Assembly (NCBI RefSeq): GCF_029433095.1
Contig: NZ_JARNTX010000006.1
Coordinates: 207,384 to 271,383 of the forward strand
Reading direction: 5' to 3'
Source: Hymenobacter sp. YC55
Lineage (GTDB): Bacteria > Bacteroidota > Bacteroidia > Cytophagales > Hymenobacteraceae
Length of the DNA: 64,000 nucleotides
The notes below the pieces were generated by a model. It did no database searches. It saw only the letters and a list, made by a program, of their open reading frames with translations, and was not told the DNA's origin. The position numbers were made by a program, and so were the translations under genes. Shown here one piece after another: positions 8,290-16,875 of the stretch. Numbering within the stretch: position 1 is the first letter of the stretch; every line of letters begins with the position of its first letter.

Positions 8290-9258
8290 ATGAATTTCCC
8301 CATTGAACCTACCGAATTTCAGGCGCTTACGCCCGCAGACCGCGTGGTCGTTTCTCAGATGCGCCAAAATCTTAATCAGTACAAAGGCTTATTGGGCGGC
8401 CCCGCCATGCGGGAGCAGTTTGATGCGCTCATAGCTGCTGCCCCTGCACCAGCGGAGGTAACCTACGACGCCGCCACCGTGGGTGGGGTTGCAGGCTGGT
8501 GGTGCCGCCCAGTGACCCAGCGTGCTACGGATAGCGCAGTTCTTTATCTACACGGCGGGGCCTATGTAGCCGGCTCGGCCACCGCTTACCGCCACTTTGT
8601 AGGACAGCTAGCTGCCCGCGTCGGAGCTGATATTTTCGTGCCCGACTACCGTCTAGCGCCCGAACATCCCTTCCCAGCCGCCGTTGAGGATGCCCAAGCC
8701 GCGTACCAGGGCCTGCTTACTGCTGGCCGCCAGCACATTGCTATCTGCGGCGACTCAGCGGGTGGCGGACTTGCCCTGACTACACTGGCTTTGGTTACGG
8801 CGGAAGCAGCCCGTACGCCGGGTGCCCAGCTACCACGCGCTGGCGTAGTATTCTCGCCCTGGACCGACCTAGCCCTCGCTTCGCCAAGCATGCAGACCAA
8901 AGCCGAGGCTGATTTTCTGGTGACCAAGGACTGGCTAGCCCAGCAGGCTACCTACTATCTGCAAAGCCATGCACCTCACGACCCCAATGCCTCACCAGTA
9001 TACGGACGCTTGGCTGGCCTCCCGCCCCTGCAAGTGCACGTCGGCACCGACGAGGTACTGCGCGACGATTCTTTGCGCTACGTAGCGCAAGCTCGTGCTG
9101 CGGGCGTATCTGTCGAGCTTTACATGTGGGAAGAAATGCCCCATGTCTTTGCCGTCAACATAGGCATACTGCAGGCCGCTGAACAGGCGTTGCTGCGCGT
9201 CAGTGCCTTCCTGTCTAAGAACTTAATGCATGCAGCAACCACTCATGTTTTAAGCTAG
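8290..9258 (+). CDS. alpha/beta-hydrolase, hormone-sensitive-lipase-type esterase
   Basis: A protein of 322 residues from the ATG at 8290. A TTG five codons upstream is possible but less likely. Motifs of the HSL (family IV) carboxylesterases are intact: oxyanion-hole HGGAY in LYLHGGAYVAGS, then YRLAPEHPFPAA, nucleophile elbow GDSAGGG, the acid in VGTDEVLRDD and the His in EEMPHVF. No signal peptide, so probably cytoplasmic, acting on short-chain acyl esters. It is divergent from hxlR, which may sense a toxic ester or its product. Confidence 0.93.
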   Translation: MNFPIEPTEFQALTPADRVVVSQMRQNLNQYKGLLGGPAMREQFDALIAAAPAPAEVTYDAATVGGVAGWWCRPVTQRATDSAVLYLHGGAYVAGSATAYRHFVGQLAARVGADIFVPDYRLAPEHPFPAAVEDAQAAYQGLLTAGRQHIAICGDSAGGGLALTTLALVTAEAARTPGAQLPRAGVVFSPWTDLALASPSMQTKAEADFLVTKDWLAQQATYYLQSHAPHDPNASPVYGRLAGLPPLQVHVGTDEVLRDDSLRYVAQARAAGVSVELYMWEEMPHVFAVNIGILQAAEQALLRVSAFLSKNLMHAATTHVLS

Positions 9259-9267
9259 TCTAGCTCA

Positions 9268-9340
9268 GCCTCTGCAAACAAGACGAGAAGCATACCTCTC
9301 CAATAAAGGGAGATATGCTTCTCGTCTTGTTTGCAGAGGC
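9268..9340. terminator. 27-bp palindrome, likely bidirectional terminator
   Basis: The arm GCCTCTGCAAAC...CATA (9268-9294) is the exact reverse complement of 9314-9340, and the stem continues inward with G-T pairs. It begins 9 bp after the esterase stop and ends 20 bp before the convergent Dabb gene stop, so it can terminate both. Confidence 0.65.
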
Positions 9341-9360
9341 TATTTGCTACAGTTCGCTCT

Positions 9361-9696
9361 TTATTGGACCACCGGGCCAATCGAGTCGTAGATAACTACC
9401 TTATCCCAGTAGGGAGAATACTGGTTCCGGAACTCGTCGTGGATAGGATGCTGCTGATAGTCTTCCTCGTCCGCAGCACTTTCAAACAAACACAGCCAGG
9501 AGTAGGCATACGTCCGCTCAATCACGTCGCGGCTGGTGTTGGCCGGGGTTCCGATGTGCGCCATTTTAATGGAAGGAACACCTGATAGCTTTTGCAGCCC
9601 TTCCAGAAGCTTGGCTTTATCGGCCTCGCTGGCAGTGGCTTTCATATAAAATAGCACATGGTGAACGAAGAGTTCTGGTTGTGAGGGCGAGTTCAT
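9361..9696 (-). CDS. Dabb (stress-responsive A/B barrel) domain protein
   Basis: A protein of 111 residues starting at the ATG at 9696. A TTG frame extends ten codons further but adds no domain. The pattern FVHHVLFYMKATASEADKAK, LLEGLQKLSGVPSIKMAHIG, TYAYSWLCLFESAADEEDYQ, HPIHDEFRNQY and WDKVVIYDSI is the Dabb fold: two central His, and the HP-x-H-x-x-F motif before the last strand. These are small dimeric alpha/beta-barrel proteins. In bacteria their role is mostly unknown and some are cyclases or oxygenases. Convergent with the esterase. Confidence 0.85.
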   Translation of the reverse strand: MNSPSQPELFVHHVLFYMKATASEADKAKLLEGLQKLSGVPSIKMAHIGTPANTSRDVIERTYAYSWLCLFESAADEEDYQQHPIHDEFRNQYSPYWDKVVIYDSIGPVVQ

Positions 9697-10033
9697 GAGT
9701 TGAGTTACAGTTGCGGCAGGAAACAATCAAGTGCCAATATGAGTGAAATAAGTCAGGATTATCTTATCTGGGCATAGGCCAGGTTAAAACATAAGTAGTT
9801 AAGGTGGACCGTATGCCGTTCCTTACTTAATAAGCCATAGGATGCTGTGAAATAAGACACGCGCAACTACTCTTTTCGCTGCTACGGTGCATAGAGAGTG
9901 ATTGGGTGAGATATAAGATTTGCACAAAGGTGGATAAGCTGCCAAGCCTACTCAATCCGATTCTTGCGGACCTGAAGGCTGGTTTGCAAAGCATAATCCC
10001 TTGCAGACGCTTTTCTAGTGCTAGCTTGCGCCT
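9697..10033. other. 337-bp intergenic region
   Basis: This region lies between the minus-strand Dabb gene and the plus-strand barstar-like gene and should hold both promoters. ATAAGATTTG near 9912 resembles a -7 box but with the wrong internal spacing. No repeat or RNA gene is recognised, and I see no sensible coding frame. Confidence 0.35.
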
Positions 10034-10315
10034 ATGACTCTCGACCTGGCTGGCATCACTACAAAACAAGCTCTACACGAGCTATTCAAAGTGCAGCTTG
10101 GCTTTCCCGAATGGTACGGCCCAAGTTGGGATGGCTTCTGGGATTGCCTCTTGAGTGTGGAGGAGGTACCCAATGAGATTGTATTAGTCAACTGGCAGGC
10201 ATTTGCGCAAGCTTGCCCCAAGGATATGGCCATTCTGCGGCAGGTAATTCAAGACTTCGAAGCCTACCAACCCATCAAGCGTATTATCTTCTCCGAAACC
10301 CAAGCTAACTCATGA
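10034..10315 (+). CDS. barstar-family ribonuclease inhibitor, orphan
   Basis: A protein of 93 residues, the usual barstar length (about 90). The core pattern ITTKQALHELFKVQLGFPEWYGPSWDGFWDCLLSVEEVP matches the barstar helix that plugs barnase-type active sites: the family's YYGxNLDALWDCL is here WYGPSWDGFWDCL, with both acidic or aromatic contact positions kept. It continues with a VLVNWQAF strand and the C-terminal YQPIKRIIFSE strand. Barstar neutralises an extracellular RNase during synthesis, or acts as an immunity protein. No RNase or polymorphic toxin is encoded nearby, so this may be an orphan immunity gene. Confidence 0.8.
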   Translation: MTLDLAGITTKQALHELFKVQLGFPEWYGPSWDGFWDCLLSVEEVPNEIVLVNWQAFAQACPKDMAILRQVIQDFEAYQPIKRIIFSETQANS

Positions 10316-10473
10316 GGGCACGCATGATCGGTCAACTTGCACCTTGCGCTGGGGGCTAACTATGCCACCAAACCTGAAAAAGAGCGTCTGTACTTTAATC
10401 CACAAGGTTTAGGACGTCGTCGGAAAGACGCACCACCCTCATCATCCTATTGTTTTGTAATCTAAATCCCTGC

Positions 10474-11718
10474 ATGTCGTCTTTTTCCATCGAGTCAGTT
10501 CGGGCCAACTTCCCCGCCTTACAAGAGCGTCCAGACCGTAAACCCTATATTTTCTTTGATGGCCCGGGGGGTACTCAGATGGCTCAACAGACCATCGACG
10601 GTATGCTCGGCTACATTAGCGGCGGCATGGCCAATCTGCACGGTACATTCGCTACCAGCCGCGCAACCGATGCGTTGTTGGATGCCGGCCGGCAAGGGGT
10701 AGCTGACTTGTTGAATTGCCAGCCGCAAGAAGTTGCGTTTGGCCAGAACATGACCTCGCTTGCCTTCGCCATTGCGCGTAGTCTGGCTACGTTTCTTCGC
10801 GCCGGCGATGAAGTCGTCGTGACTGAGCTTGACCACCGCGCCAATGTAGACCCGTGGGTAACCCTGGCCAAGGACTGCGGCGCGGAGGTGAAATTCATTC
10901 CCGTCAACCCCGAAACCTACACGCTCGAACTCGCTCAGCTCGACGAGCTAATTACCACAAACACCAAATTGGTGGCCGTTACCATGTCGTCGAACGTGGT
11001 GGGCACCGTGCCGCCAATCGAACAAATTATTGCGCGCGCCAAAGCCGTTGGGGCCTGGGTGGTATTGGATGCAGTGCATGCCACGCCGCATTACCCAATT
11101 GACTTTCAAAAGCTTGGAGCCGACGTGCTGTTTTGTTCGGCATATAAATTCTTTGGGCCACACCTCGGTATTGCGGTCGTGTCAGCGGGGCTCTTCGAAC
11201 AGTTGCCAGTGTACAAACTCGCGCCTGCACCCGGCTATATCCCCGACAAGCTGGAAACCGGCACCCAAAACCACGAGGGAATTGCAGGATTACTGGGGGC
11301 TCTGGCCTTTATCGAAACTCTAGGTGAAGGCTCTACTCGCCCACAAAGACTGCGCACCGCCATGCACGCTATTGAGGTGCACGAGCAAGCGCAAGCAAAC
11401 CGGCTGGAAACCTTTCTGCGTGGCTTGCCACAGGTGCACGTGTACCGCGCTCCGGCCGACACGCGCAAAACGCCGACTGTCGCCTTTATTATTGAAAACG
11501 TGAATTCACGGGAAGCCTGCGCCTGGTTTGCCGAGCACTACAATATGGCCATTGCCGACGGCCATTTTTATGCTTCCACCTTAGCCGAAAAGCTCGGTAT
11601 CATGGCCCAGGGAGGTTGGATTCGGCTTGGATTAGCGCCCTACAACACGGATCAGGAAATCGAGCTGTTTCAAACCGCACTGCTGGCCTTCCTTAGAGAA
11701 GTCAGGAAAAGCGAGTAG
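10474..11718 (+). CDS. cysteine desulfurase-like PLP enzyme (class V aminotransferase)
   Basis: A protein of 414 residues from the ATG at 10474. A TTG extension of eight codons is unlikely. It is a fold-type I PLP enzyme: YIFFDGPGGTQM at the N terminus, LHGTFATSRATD, VAFGQNMTSLAFAIARSLA, the cofactor-stacking TELDHRANVDPW, WVVLDAVHATPHYPIDF, and the Schiff-base lysine in FCSAYKFFGPHLG. The final segment has the substrate-binding WIRLGLAPYNTDQEI. This is the 'cysteine desulfurase-like' subfamily with PGG near the start rather than IscS/SufS, and no scaffold (IscU/SufE) gene is adjacent. Substrate is therefore uncertain (cysteine, selenocysteine or another amino acid). Confidence 0.88.
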   Translation: MSSFSIESVRANFPALQERPDRKPYIFFDGPGGTQMAQQTIDGMLGYISGGMANLHGTFATSRATDALLDAGRQGVADLLNCQPQEVAFGQNMTSLAFAIARSLATFLRAGDEVVVTELDHRANVDPWVTLAKDCGAEVKFIPVNPETYTLELAQLDELITTNTKLVAVTMSSNVVGTVPPIEQIIARAKAVGAWVVLDAVHATPHYPIDFQKLGADVLFCSAYKFFGPHLGIAVVSAGLFEQLPVYKLAPAPGYIPDKLETGTQNHEGIAGLLGALAFIETLGEGSTRPQRLRTAMHAIEVHEQAQANRLETFLRGLPQVHVYRAPADTRKTPTVAFIIENVNSREACAWFAEHYNMAIADGHFYASTLAEKLGIMAQGGWIRLGLAPYNTDQEIELFQTALLAFLREVRKSE

Positions 11719-11842
11719 AGAGATTGTTTCTCTTTGTTCCCCAACTTGTTAGTAAGCTATAGCTTTTATCCTCTAGTATAAAAACAAGATGGTCAACAGG
11801 GCATGCTTATATACTTCAGGGCGTTATTACCTGAATGCAAAA

Positions 11843-11889
11843 AGTCTTAAAAAGTACAAAAACACAACAGGAATGTACTTTTTTGGACT
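11843..11889 (+). terminator. possible terminator of the PLP-enzyme gene
   Basis: AGTCTTAAAAAGTAC (11843-11857) pairs with GTACTTTTTTGGACT (11875-11889) with two mismatches. It lies 125 bp after the stop at 11718. The stem is AT-rich, so strength is doubtful. Confidence 0.35.
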
Positions 11890-11965
11890 TTAATAAAGCT
11901 TTGATTATCCGGAAAAGTGTACCGAAGTAGGCGACTTAATTTTTGTACTCTTACATGATGTAAAA

Positions 11966-12021
11966 AATTAGCTTCATTATCAGACTAAGGCGTCTTGCTT
12001 AATCTGATAATGAAGCTAATT
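11966..12021. terminator. 19-bp palindrome at convergent gene ends
   Basis: AATTAGCTTCATTATCAGA (11966-11984) is the exact reverse complement of 12003-12021. A-runs on the left and TCCTTT on the right give short U-tracts for both directions. It lies between the PLP-enzyme gene and the 3' end of the helicase gene (stop at 12072), so it is likely a bidirectional terminator. Confidence 0.6.
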
Positions 12022-12071
12022 CCTTTACAATGGATTCATACAGAACATAGCAACCAGAGAAGTGCTGCTAT

Positions 12072-14159
12072 TTAAGGAGCTAAGAAGGTGGAAACAGCAC
12101 CAGTATACGTTACCGTTAGTTGGTGCATAGCACGCGTACAGGCCACGTAGAGCATACTTTTATCTATATCAGTTTTATAATTTTGGTCAGAGACAAAGGG
12201 CACAATAACTTCATCGAACTCCAAGCCTTTCGCCAGATGCGCAGTGGTTATAACCGCTCCCTCTTTAAAGGCAGTCGACTCGGCCGTAAGCAAGTAAACA
12301 TCTGGTGCTTGTAATGCCTGGTACGCCTGCTCGGCTTGCCGCAAGGTTTTGCAGATAATACCCAAGGAGTGATTTTCAGAGCTTTTGAAGGCTGTAATCA
12401 TTTGGGCAATGGCCTTCAGTTCCTCGTCTTTATTGCCAAAGCTCACCACAGCAGGCTGTTTTCCGTGTCTTTCCAACGCAATGATGTTAGGATTGGGCCT
12501 GATTCGTTGCGTGAAGGCTGTAATTTCAACTGTGGAGCGGTAGCTCCGATACAATTCAACCACATCGGCTTGCGGGAACACGCGTTCGATGGTTTCGGCG
12601 GAGGAAGCGCTGTACGGGTTGACTGTCTGGTTTACATCGCCTAGGATGGTTTTTCGACACTCAAACAAGCGGGACAGCACTGCATATTGCACCGGGGTGT
12701 AATCTTGCATCTCGTCCACCAGCAAGTGCTTTATATGATCGTACGCAGCGATACCTTCTAATCGTATACGGAGGTAGATCAAGGCGAATACATCCGCATA
12801 CTCCAAGTTCATAGTGTGGTCGATCTTGAACAGCGCGGGTTTGTTGATCCAGCGATAAAAATCCCGGTACAGGTCCAGCACATTGTTGAACTTGAACATA
12901 CGCGGAATAGCTTCCCCAATTGTTGCTTTCTCCTGACCGGTAAGCTTCCGGTGAACGGTGTCACGCACGTAGGCCCGAACAGCTTCTGCCACTAGCGCAA
13001 ATCGTTTGAGGAGCGGAACCCGGTGGAAGGACTTGAACTTCTCTTGAATAAACGGCCCAGGGACAACCGTTCTACCGACTCGTAACTCCTTTACGCTGAA
13101 ATAATTATTCTCGATATGAAGGAGATACTGATTCAGCTTGGCGAGAAAATCAAACGATGATTTGAATTGAATGCGTTCGATAAAAGCCGGATCGTGGTTT
13201 TCCAGCAATGCGGAGACCTGGTCGAAAAAGGTCTGGAACTGGTACTTATTTTCCAGCAGGTCAGCCGCTAGTTCTTCCATGCCCATCTCGGGAATGTATT
13301 CTTCTCCTAACTCAGGCAACACATTCGAGATATAATCGGCAAAGACTTTATTAGGCGAAATAATAAGAATGTCTTTGGCTGCAATGGTCTCCCGGTAGCG
13401 GTACAACAGAAAAGCAATCCGGTGCAAGGCAATAGAAGTTTTGCCCGAACCGGCTACTCCCTGAATGACCATCACCCGAGCTGTCTCGTTGCGAATCACC
13501 GCATTCTGGTCGCGCTGAATGGTCGCGACAATATTCTTCATTTTGTCGTCGGAGACCTTGGCTAGCTCGCGCTGCAAAACCTCGTCGTGGATGTTCACAT
13601 CGTTTTCAATCATGAACTCCATGCGGCCGTCGCGGATTTTGTACTGCCGTTTCAGCTCGATACGGCCCTGAATTGTTCCGGAGGGCGTGGTATAAGAAGC
13701 TTCTCCTAGCTCAAAGTCATAGAACATAGAAGAAATGGGTGCCCGCCAATCGTAGATCAAGTTTTGACGCTGCCGCTCGTCCACGAAGGAATGCACGCCG
13801 ATATATACCGGTGAGGTTACCTGATTGGGGGTAACAAAATCAATACGCCCAAAGTAGGGAGACTGCCCAAGCCGGATGAGTTTGCGCTTCCGGGACACGG
13901 CCGCTTCGCCCGTAAACGCCATACGGTTGATAGATTGGCCGGCGGCAACCATATCGGCGTCGTCCATGCCGGACTGGTGCTCATGGATGTATTGCTTTTT
14001 CTGCCGAAGCTCGTCGGAAAACTGCTTAACAGCGTCATCTACCCGTCTGACAGCCAACGCCAGTTTTTCCTTAATCTCTTCCAGGTATTCTCTTTCTTCT
14101 TGTTCAGTTGCGTTCTTCACTGGCGGCGCTTTTAAAAAAGACTTTAAAGGTGACACCAA
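12072..14159 (-). CDS. helD: HelD-like UvrD/Rep superfamily ATPase
   Basis: A protein of 695 residues. An N-terminal coiled coil (about 18-62) precedes a FGRIDF/IYDWRAPISSMFYDFE segment that is typical of HelD. Walker A VIQGVAGSGKTS lies at about 231-242, Walker B is in LLVDEMQDYTPVQYAVL, and the superfamily 1 C-terminal motifs ELYRSYRST and LYVACTRAMHQLTV are present. HelD proteins are not classic DNA helicases: they bind RNA polymerase, push arms into its channels and recycle stalled complexes. The start is TTG at 14159 or GTG at 14156. An in-frame ATG further up is cut off by a stop. Convergent with the PLP-enzyme gene, divergent from the recombinase. Confidence 0.85.
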   Translation of the reverse strand: MVSPLKSFLKAPPVKNATEQEEREYLEEIKEKLALAVRRVDDAVKQFSDELRQKKQYIHEHQSGMDDADMVAAGQSINRMAFTGEAAVSRKRKLIRLGQSPYFGRIDFVTPNQVTSPVYIGVHSFVDERQRQNLIYDWRAPISSMFYDFELGEASYTTPSGTIQGRIELKRQYKIRDGRMEFMIENDVNIHDEVLQRELAKVSDDKMKNIVATIQRDQNAVIRNETARVMVIQGVAGSGKTSIALHRIAFLLYRYRETIAAKDILIISPNKVFADYISNVLPELGEEYIPEMGMEELAADLLENKYQFQTFFDQVSALLENHDPAFIERIQFKSSFDFLAKLNQYLLHIENNYFSVKELRVGRTVVPGPFIQEKFKSFHRVPLLKRFALVAEAVRAYVRDTVHRKLTGQEKATIGEAIPRMFKFNNVLDLYRDFYRWINKPALFKIDHTMNLEYADVFALIYLRIRLEGIAAYDHIKHLLVDEMQDYTPVQYAVLSRLFECRKTILGDVNQTVNPYSASSAETIERVFPQADVVELYRSYRSTVEITAFTQRIRPNPNIIALERHGKQPAVVSFGNKDEELKAIAQMITAFKSSENHSLGIICKTLRQAEQAYQALQAPDVYLLTAESTAFKEGAVITTAHLAKGLEFDEVIVPFVSDQNYKTDIDKSMLYVACTRAMHQLTVTYTGAVSTFLAP

Positions 14160-14331
14160 AATCTGGCTAGTAGCAATGGTTGGTTTATTTTATTGCTGTT
14201 AATGATTCATGATGACTCGACAACAAATTATTTTCTTGCCAACATGTAAGGACTGATAAGGTTTACTTATCGTTCCTTAACTTGGTAGGCTTCAAAGCGC
14301 CTACTTTTAGGCGCGCTACTCCTTATTATAT

Positions 14332-15300
14332 ATGGCTACCGAAAGTCAACTGCCTGCCGCTCCGTCTGTACCTACCACTCAAGTGCCAGCGCACCTGGTG
14401 GAATCTACTTCGCGCTACGTCGAGTCGGGCTTGCGCGGCGCGGCCAACACCGTGCGCGCCTACGCGGGTGACTGGAAACGATTCACTGCTTGGTGTCAGC
14501 TGCATCAACTCGAGGCGTTGCCGGCATCGGTTGAAGCACTAGCAGGCTTCTTGACGGAGCTAGCCGACACCGGGAAAAAGTTTGCGACCATCGAACGGCA
14601 TGCGGCGGCCATCAAGAAGGCGCACGAGCTAGCAGGCCTAGACTCGCCTACTACCAACCAGAAAACTAAGGTGCTGCTCAAGGGCATTGCCCGCGAAATA
14701 AAGACGCGGCAAAAACAGGCACCCGCATTTACCATCGACAACTTCAAGCGGACCATCAAAAGCATTGACGTAAGCGTGCCTGCTGGCCTGCGCAACCGGG
14801 CTTTGCTACTGCTGGGCTTCACCGGAGCTTTTCGGCGCTCAGAGTTGGAGGCACTCAACATCGAAGATTTGGCGTTTGATGAAGACGGATTGGTGGTTAC
14901 ACTTCAGCAAAGCAAAACCAACCAACTAGGGCAAGCAGAAGAAAAAGCCATCTTCTACTCTCCCGACTCAGCATTGTGCCCGATTCGGTCGTTGCAGGCT
15001 TGGCTGCGAGTTCTGGGCCGTACGGAGGGCCCAGTGTTCGTGTCGCTGCGGAAGAACAACCAGCTCACTACCCGGCGCATGACCACCAAGTACACCAATC
15101 TAATTGTGCAACAGTATTTAGGTAGTCACTATACAGCACACTCACTGCGGGCGTCCTTCGTGACAGTCTCCAAGCTCAATGGCGCCGACGACAGCAAAGT
15201 GATGAACCAGACCAAGCACAAGACCTCGGCCATGATCCGCCGCTATACCCGTCTGGATAATGTGCGTCAGCACAATTCGGCCAAAGAATTAGGGTTATAA
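14332..15300 (+). CDS. tyrosine recombinase (phage integrase family)
   Basis: A protein of 322 residues. An N-terminal SAM-like DNA-binding region (about 20-120: YVESGLRGAANTVRAYAGDWKRFTAWC, FLTELADTGKKFATIERHAAA) is followed by the catalytic domain. The nucleophile and active-site residues are present: Arg I in FTGAFRRSELEAL, Lys in QSKTNQ, H-x-x-R in HSLRASF, His in QTKHKTSAMI and Tyr in RRYTRLDN. It thus looks functional. No excisionase, phage genes or att repeats are visible around it, so it may be a resident Xer-like recombinase or what is left of a mobile element. Confidence 0.92.
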   Translation: MATESQLPAAPSVPTTQVPAHLVESTSRYVESGLRGAANTVRAYAGDWKRFTAWCQLHQLEALPASVEALAGFLTELADTGKKFATIERHAAAIKKAHELAGLDSPTTNQKTKVLLKGIAREIKTRQKQAPAFTIDNFKRTIKSIDVSVPAGLRNRALLLLGFTGAFRRSELEALNIEDLAFDEDGLVVTLQQSKTNQLGQAEEKAIFYSPDSALCPIRSLQAWLRVLGRTEGPVFVSLRKNNQLTTRRMTTKYTNLIVQQYLGSHYTAHSLRASFVTVSKLNGADDSKVMNQTKHKTSAMIRRYTRLDNVRQHNSAKELGL

Positions 15301-15635
15301 TAGCAACGCTATCCTCGTTTGCTGCTATCAATTCAAGGTTTAACCTGAGCTATTAGCTGCATCAGTGCCGTCAACACAGAATCGTGGCGGTGCGCACATC
15401 AAACGGTGGGATGCACCGTCATCTGCGGCTGGACACTGACGCAGACACATTCATTCCCGTCTGGGTAGCTGTCAAGTAGCGCTTCACCATTGCGATGACG
15501 ACGATAAAGTCCGAGGCGTCAGGTAGAGTACCATAATAGGTCCAGTTCCTAGGCCACCAGAAAGGAACCTGCTTAAAAACTAACCTTGTGAAAAAGCAAG
15601 CTGTGAGTTCTGGCTCAGACAAGAAGATGAAATAC
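15301..15635. other. intergenic region, possible degenerate frame
   Basis: This is the stretch between the recombinase and the palindrome at 15636. A 78-codon minus frame (15419-15655) encodes WWPRNWTYYGTLPDASDF and VVIAMVKRYLTATQTGMNVS. The composition is protein-like, but its start lies inside the palindrome and I recognise no family. It could be a relic of a small hypothetical gene. Nothing else is seen. Confidence 0.3.
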
Positions 15636-15720
15636 AAGAACACTATAGCTAGCATATCGGGGTCGTCAGTTACTGGCAGGCAGTAGCCGACGACCCCGAT
15701 ATGCTAGCCATAGTGTTCTT
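15636..15720. terminator. 32-bp palindrome overlapping the dinB-family stop codon
   Basis: The arms 15636-15667 and 15689-15720 are reverse complements with a single G-T type mismatch. The right arm covers the last codons and the TAG stop (15704-15706) of the DinB-family gene, so the coding end is part of the stem. It is likely the terminator of that gene and perhaps also of rightward transcription from the recombinase. Confidence 0.6.
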
Positions 15721-16237
15721 TGTAGAGCTTACGGATCATGCTTATCTGTCCTCGATGATAGATTTCGTCTTCTATCATATGAAATAAGACCCAGGCCAGA
15801 TTGCACCCTGAATCTGCATCGTATCCTTCTATTCGCTTAGTGAAGTCTTCGAATGTTAGATTCTTCAACGACTGTACTAGCAACTGCCTTGAGGCCGCCA
15901 GGGAAGCTTGGTACGTGCTAATTGGGTGGCCGGCAATTAGCTGAGGGATATACTTGCCCATGTCTAAGGCGGGCTCCCACTGCTGGTTTTCCGCTTCGGT
16001 CAGCTTTCTGCCTTCTACAAATTCAATGCGGAAATAATGCTCCAGCGCCGTGATGTGCGACAACAGGGCCCCAATCGTATTCCAGCCCGCTTTGTATTGC
16101 CAATCCAATTCCTCAACCTGTAGGTTTTGCACGGTTAGCCAGGTGGTAACTCGTACATCCTCCAGCATACCAAGAAGATAGTCCAAGGAGTGGTCAGCGG
16201 AATTGCCGAAGGAGATGTGAAAAGCTCTTTTTGCCAT
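15704..16237 (-). CDS. DinB family protein
   Basis: A protein of 177 residues starting MAKRAFHISFGNSADHSLDYLL. It has the four-helix-bundle pattern of DinB/YfiT-type metalloproteins with three His ligands: the first in GALLSHITALEHYF and the other two in the C-terminal HMIEDEIYHRGQISMIRKL. Such proteins often act as thiol (bacillithiol or mycothiol) S-transferases or remain uncharacterised. Here the substrate is unknown. Cytoplasmic, monocistronic, with its terminator palindrome overlapping the stop codon. Confidence 0.85.
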   Translation of the reverse strand: MAKRAFHISFGNSADHSLDYLLGMLEDVRVTTWLTVQNLQVEELDWQYKAGWNTIGALLSHITALEHYFRIEFVEGRKLTEAENQQWEPALDMGKYIPQLIAGHPISTYQASLAASRQLLVQSLKNLTFEDFTKRIEGYDADSGCNLAWVLFHMIEDEIYHRGQISMIRKLYKEHYG

Positions 16238-16314
16238 GGATGACAGCTATTGTATGACTTTGGCAACTCTTACTTCTGCAGGAAATTACTAGCAAGAAAC
16301 TGCCTCAACAACGC

Positions 16315-16671
16315 TTACCGAACACTAAATGAGCGTTGAAACCGCCGCTTCGCGGTAAAATGTTGAGCCAGTATTGTACCCGATGTATCAATGGGTTGTT
16401 CACGCAACACGTGTTGCAGGGCGCTGGTGAGCTCCCGCGATGCGCGCCGTCCTTTACGCAAATCGAGGTACACATCGTTGAGGCGCTCTTCGTAGACCAG
16501 CTGGTCTTGGTTGTTGTAGAAGCGCACGATAGTATAGTCGCGGGTTTTACTGTTCGTTTCTATGTTCCAATAGCCTGGAAGGCTAGAGTTGGTGGTGTGT
16601 TCTTGAGCCCAGCTTGAAGTGGACATAAACGTAACGAGCAACACTAGGAAAAGGAAAAATGTAGGTCGCAT
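16315..16671 (-). CDS. small secreted protein of unknown function
   Basis: A protein of 118 residues from the ATG at 16671, where a signal peptide begins (MRPTFFLFLVLLVTFMSTSS, cleavage after WAQ). The longer frame up to 16809 has no sensible N terminus. The mature part reads LPGYWNIETNSKTRDYTIVR, FYNNQDQLVYEERLNDVYLD, then a basic tail (KGRRASRELTSALQ...). I recall similar short secreted hypotheticals in Hymenobacter but no function. No transmembrane segment apart from the signal. Its neighbours give no hint. Confidence 0.7.
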   Translation of the reverse strand: MRPTFFLFLVLLVTFMSTSSWAQEHTTNSSLPGYWNIETNSKTRDYTIVRFYNNQDQLVYEERLNDVYLDLRKGRRASRELTSALQHVLREQPIDTSGTILAQHFTAKRRFQRSFSVR

Positions 16672-16875
16672 AGCTTGGAAAGGGTAAGGGATAAAATGAA
16701 ATCGAGTAAGTCCTACAAAGGGGGCACGACAAGCCAGCTGCCACCAGCGCCTTCCCACCGAAAGCGTGCGAGGCGCCCGATAGGAAGGCCTGGCACCAGT
16801 CCTCAGCAAGCCAACAACTCGCTAAAGCAGAAATGATTATCTATTGAAAGCAGAGCTAGCGAAGAAGCGGCTACC

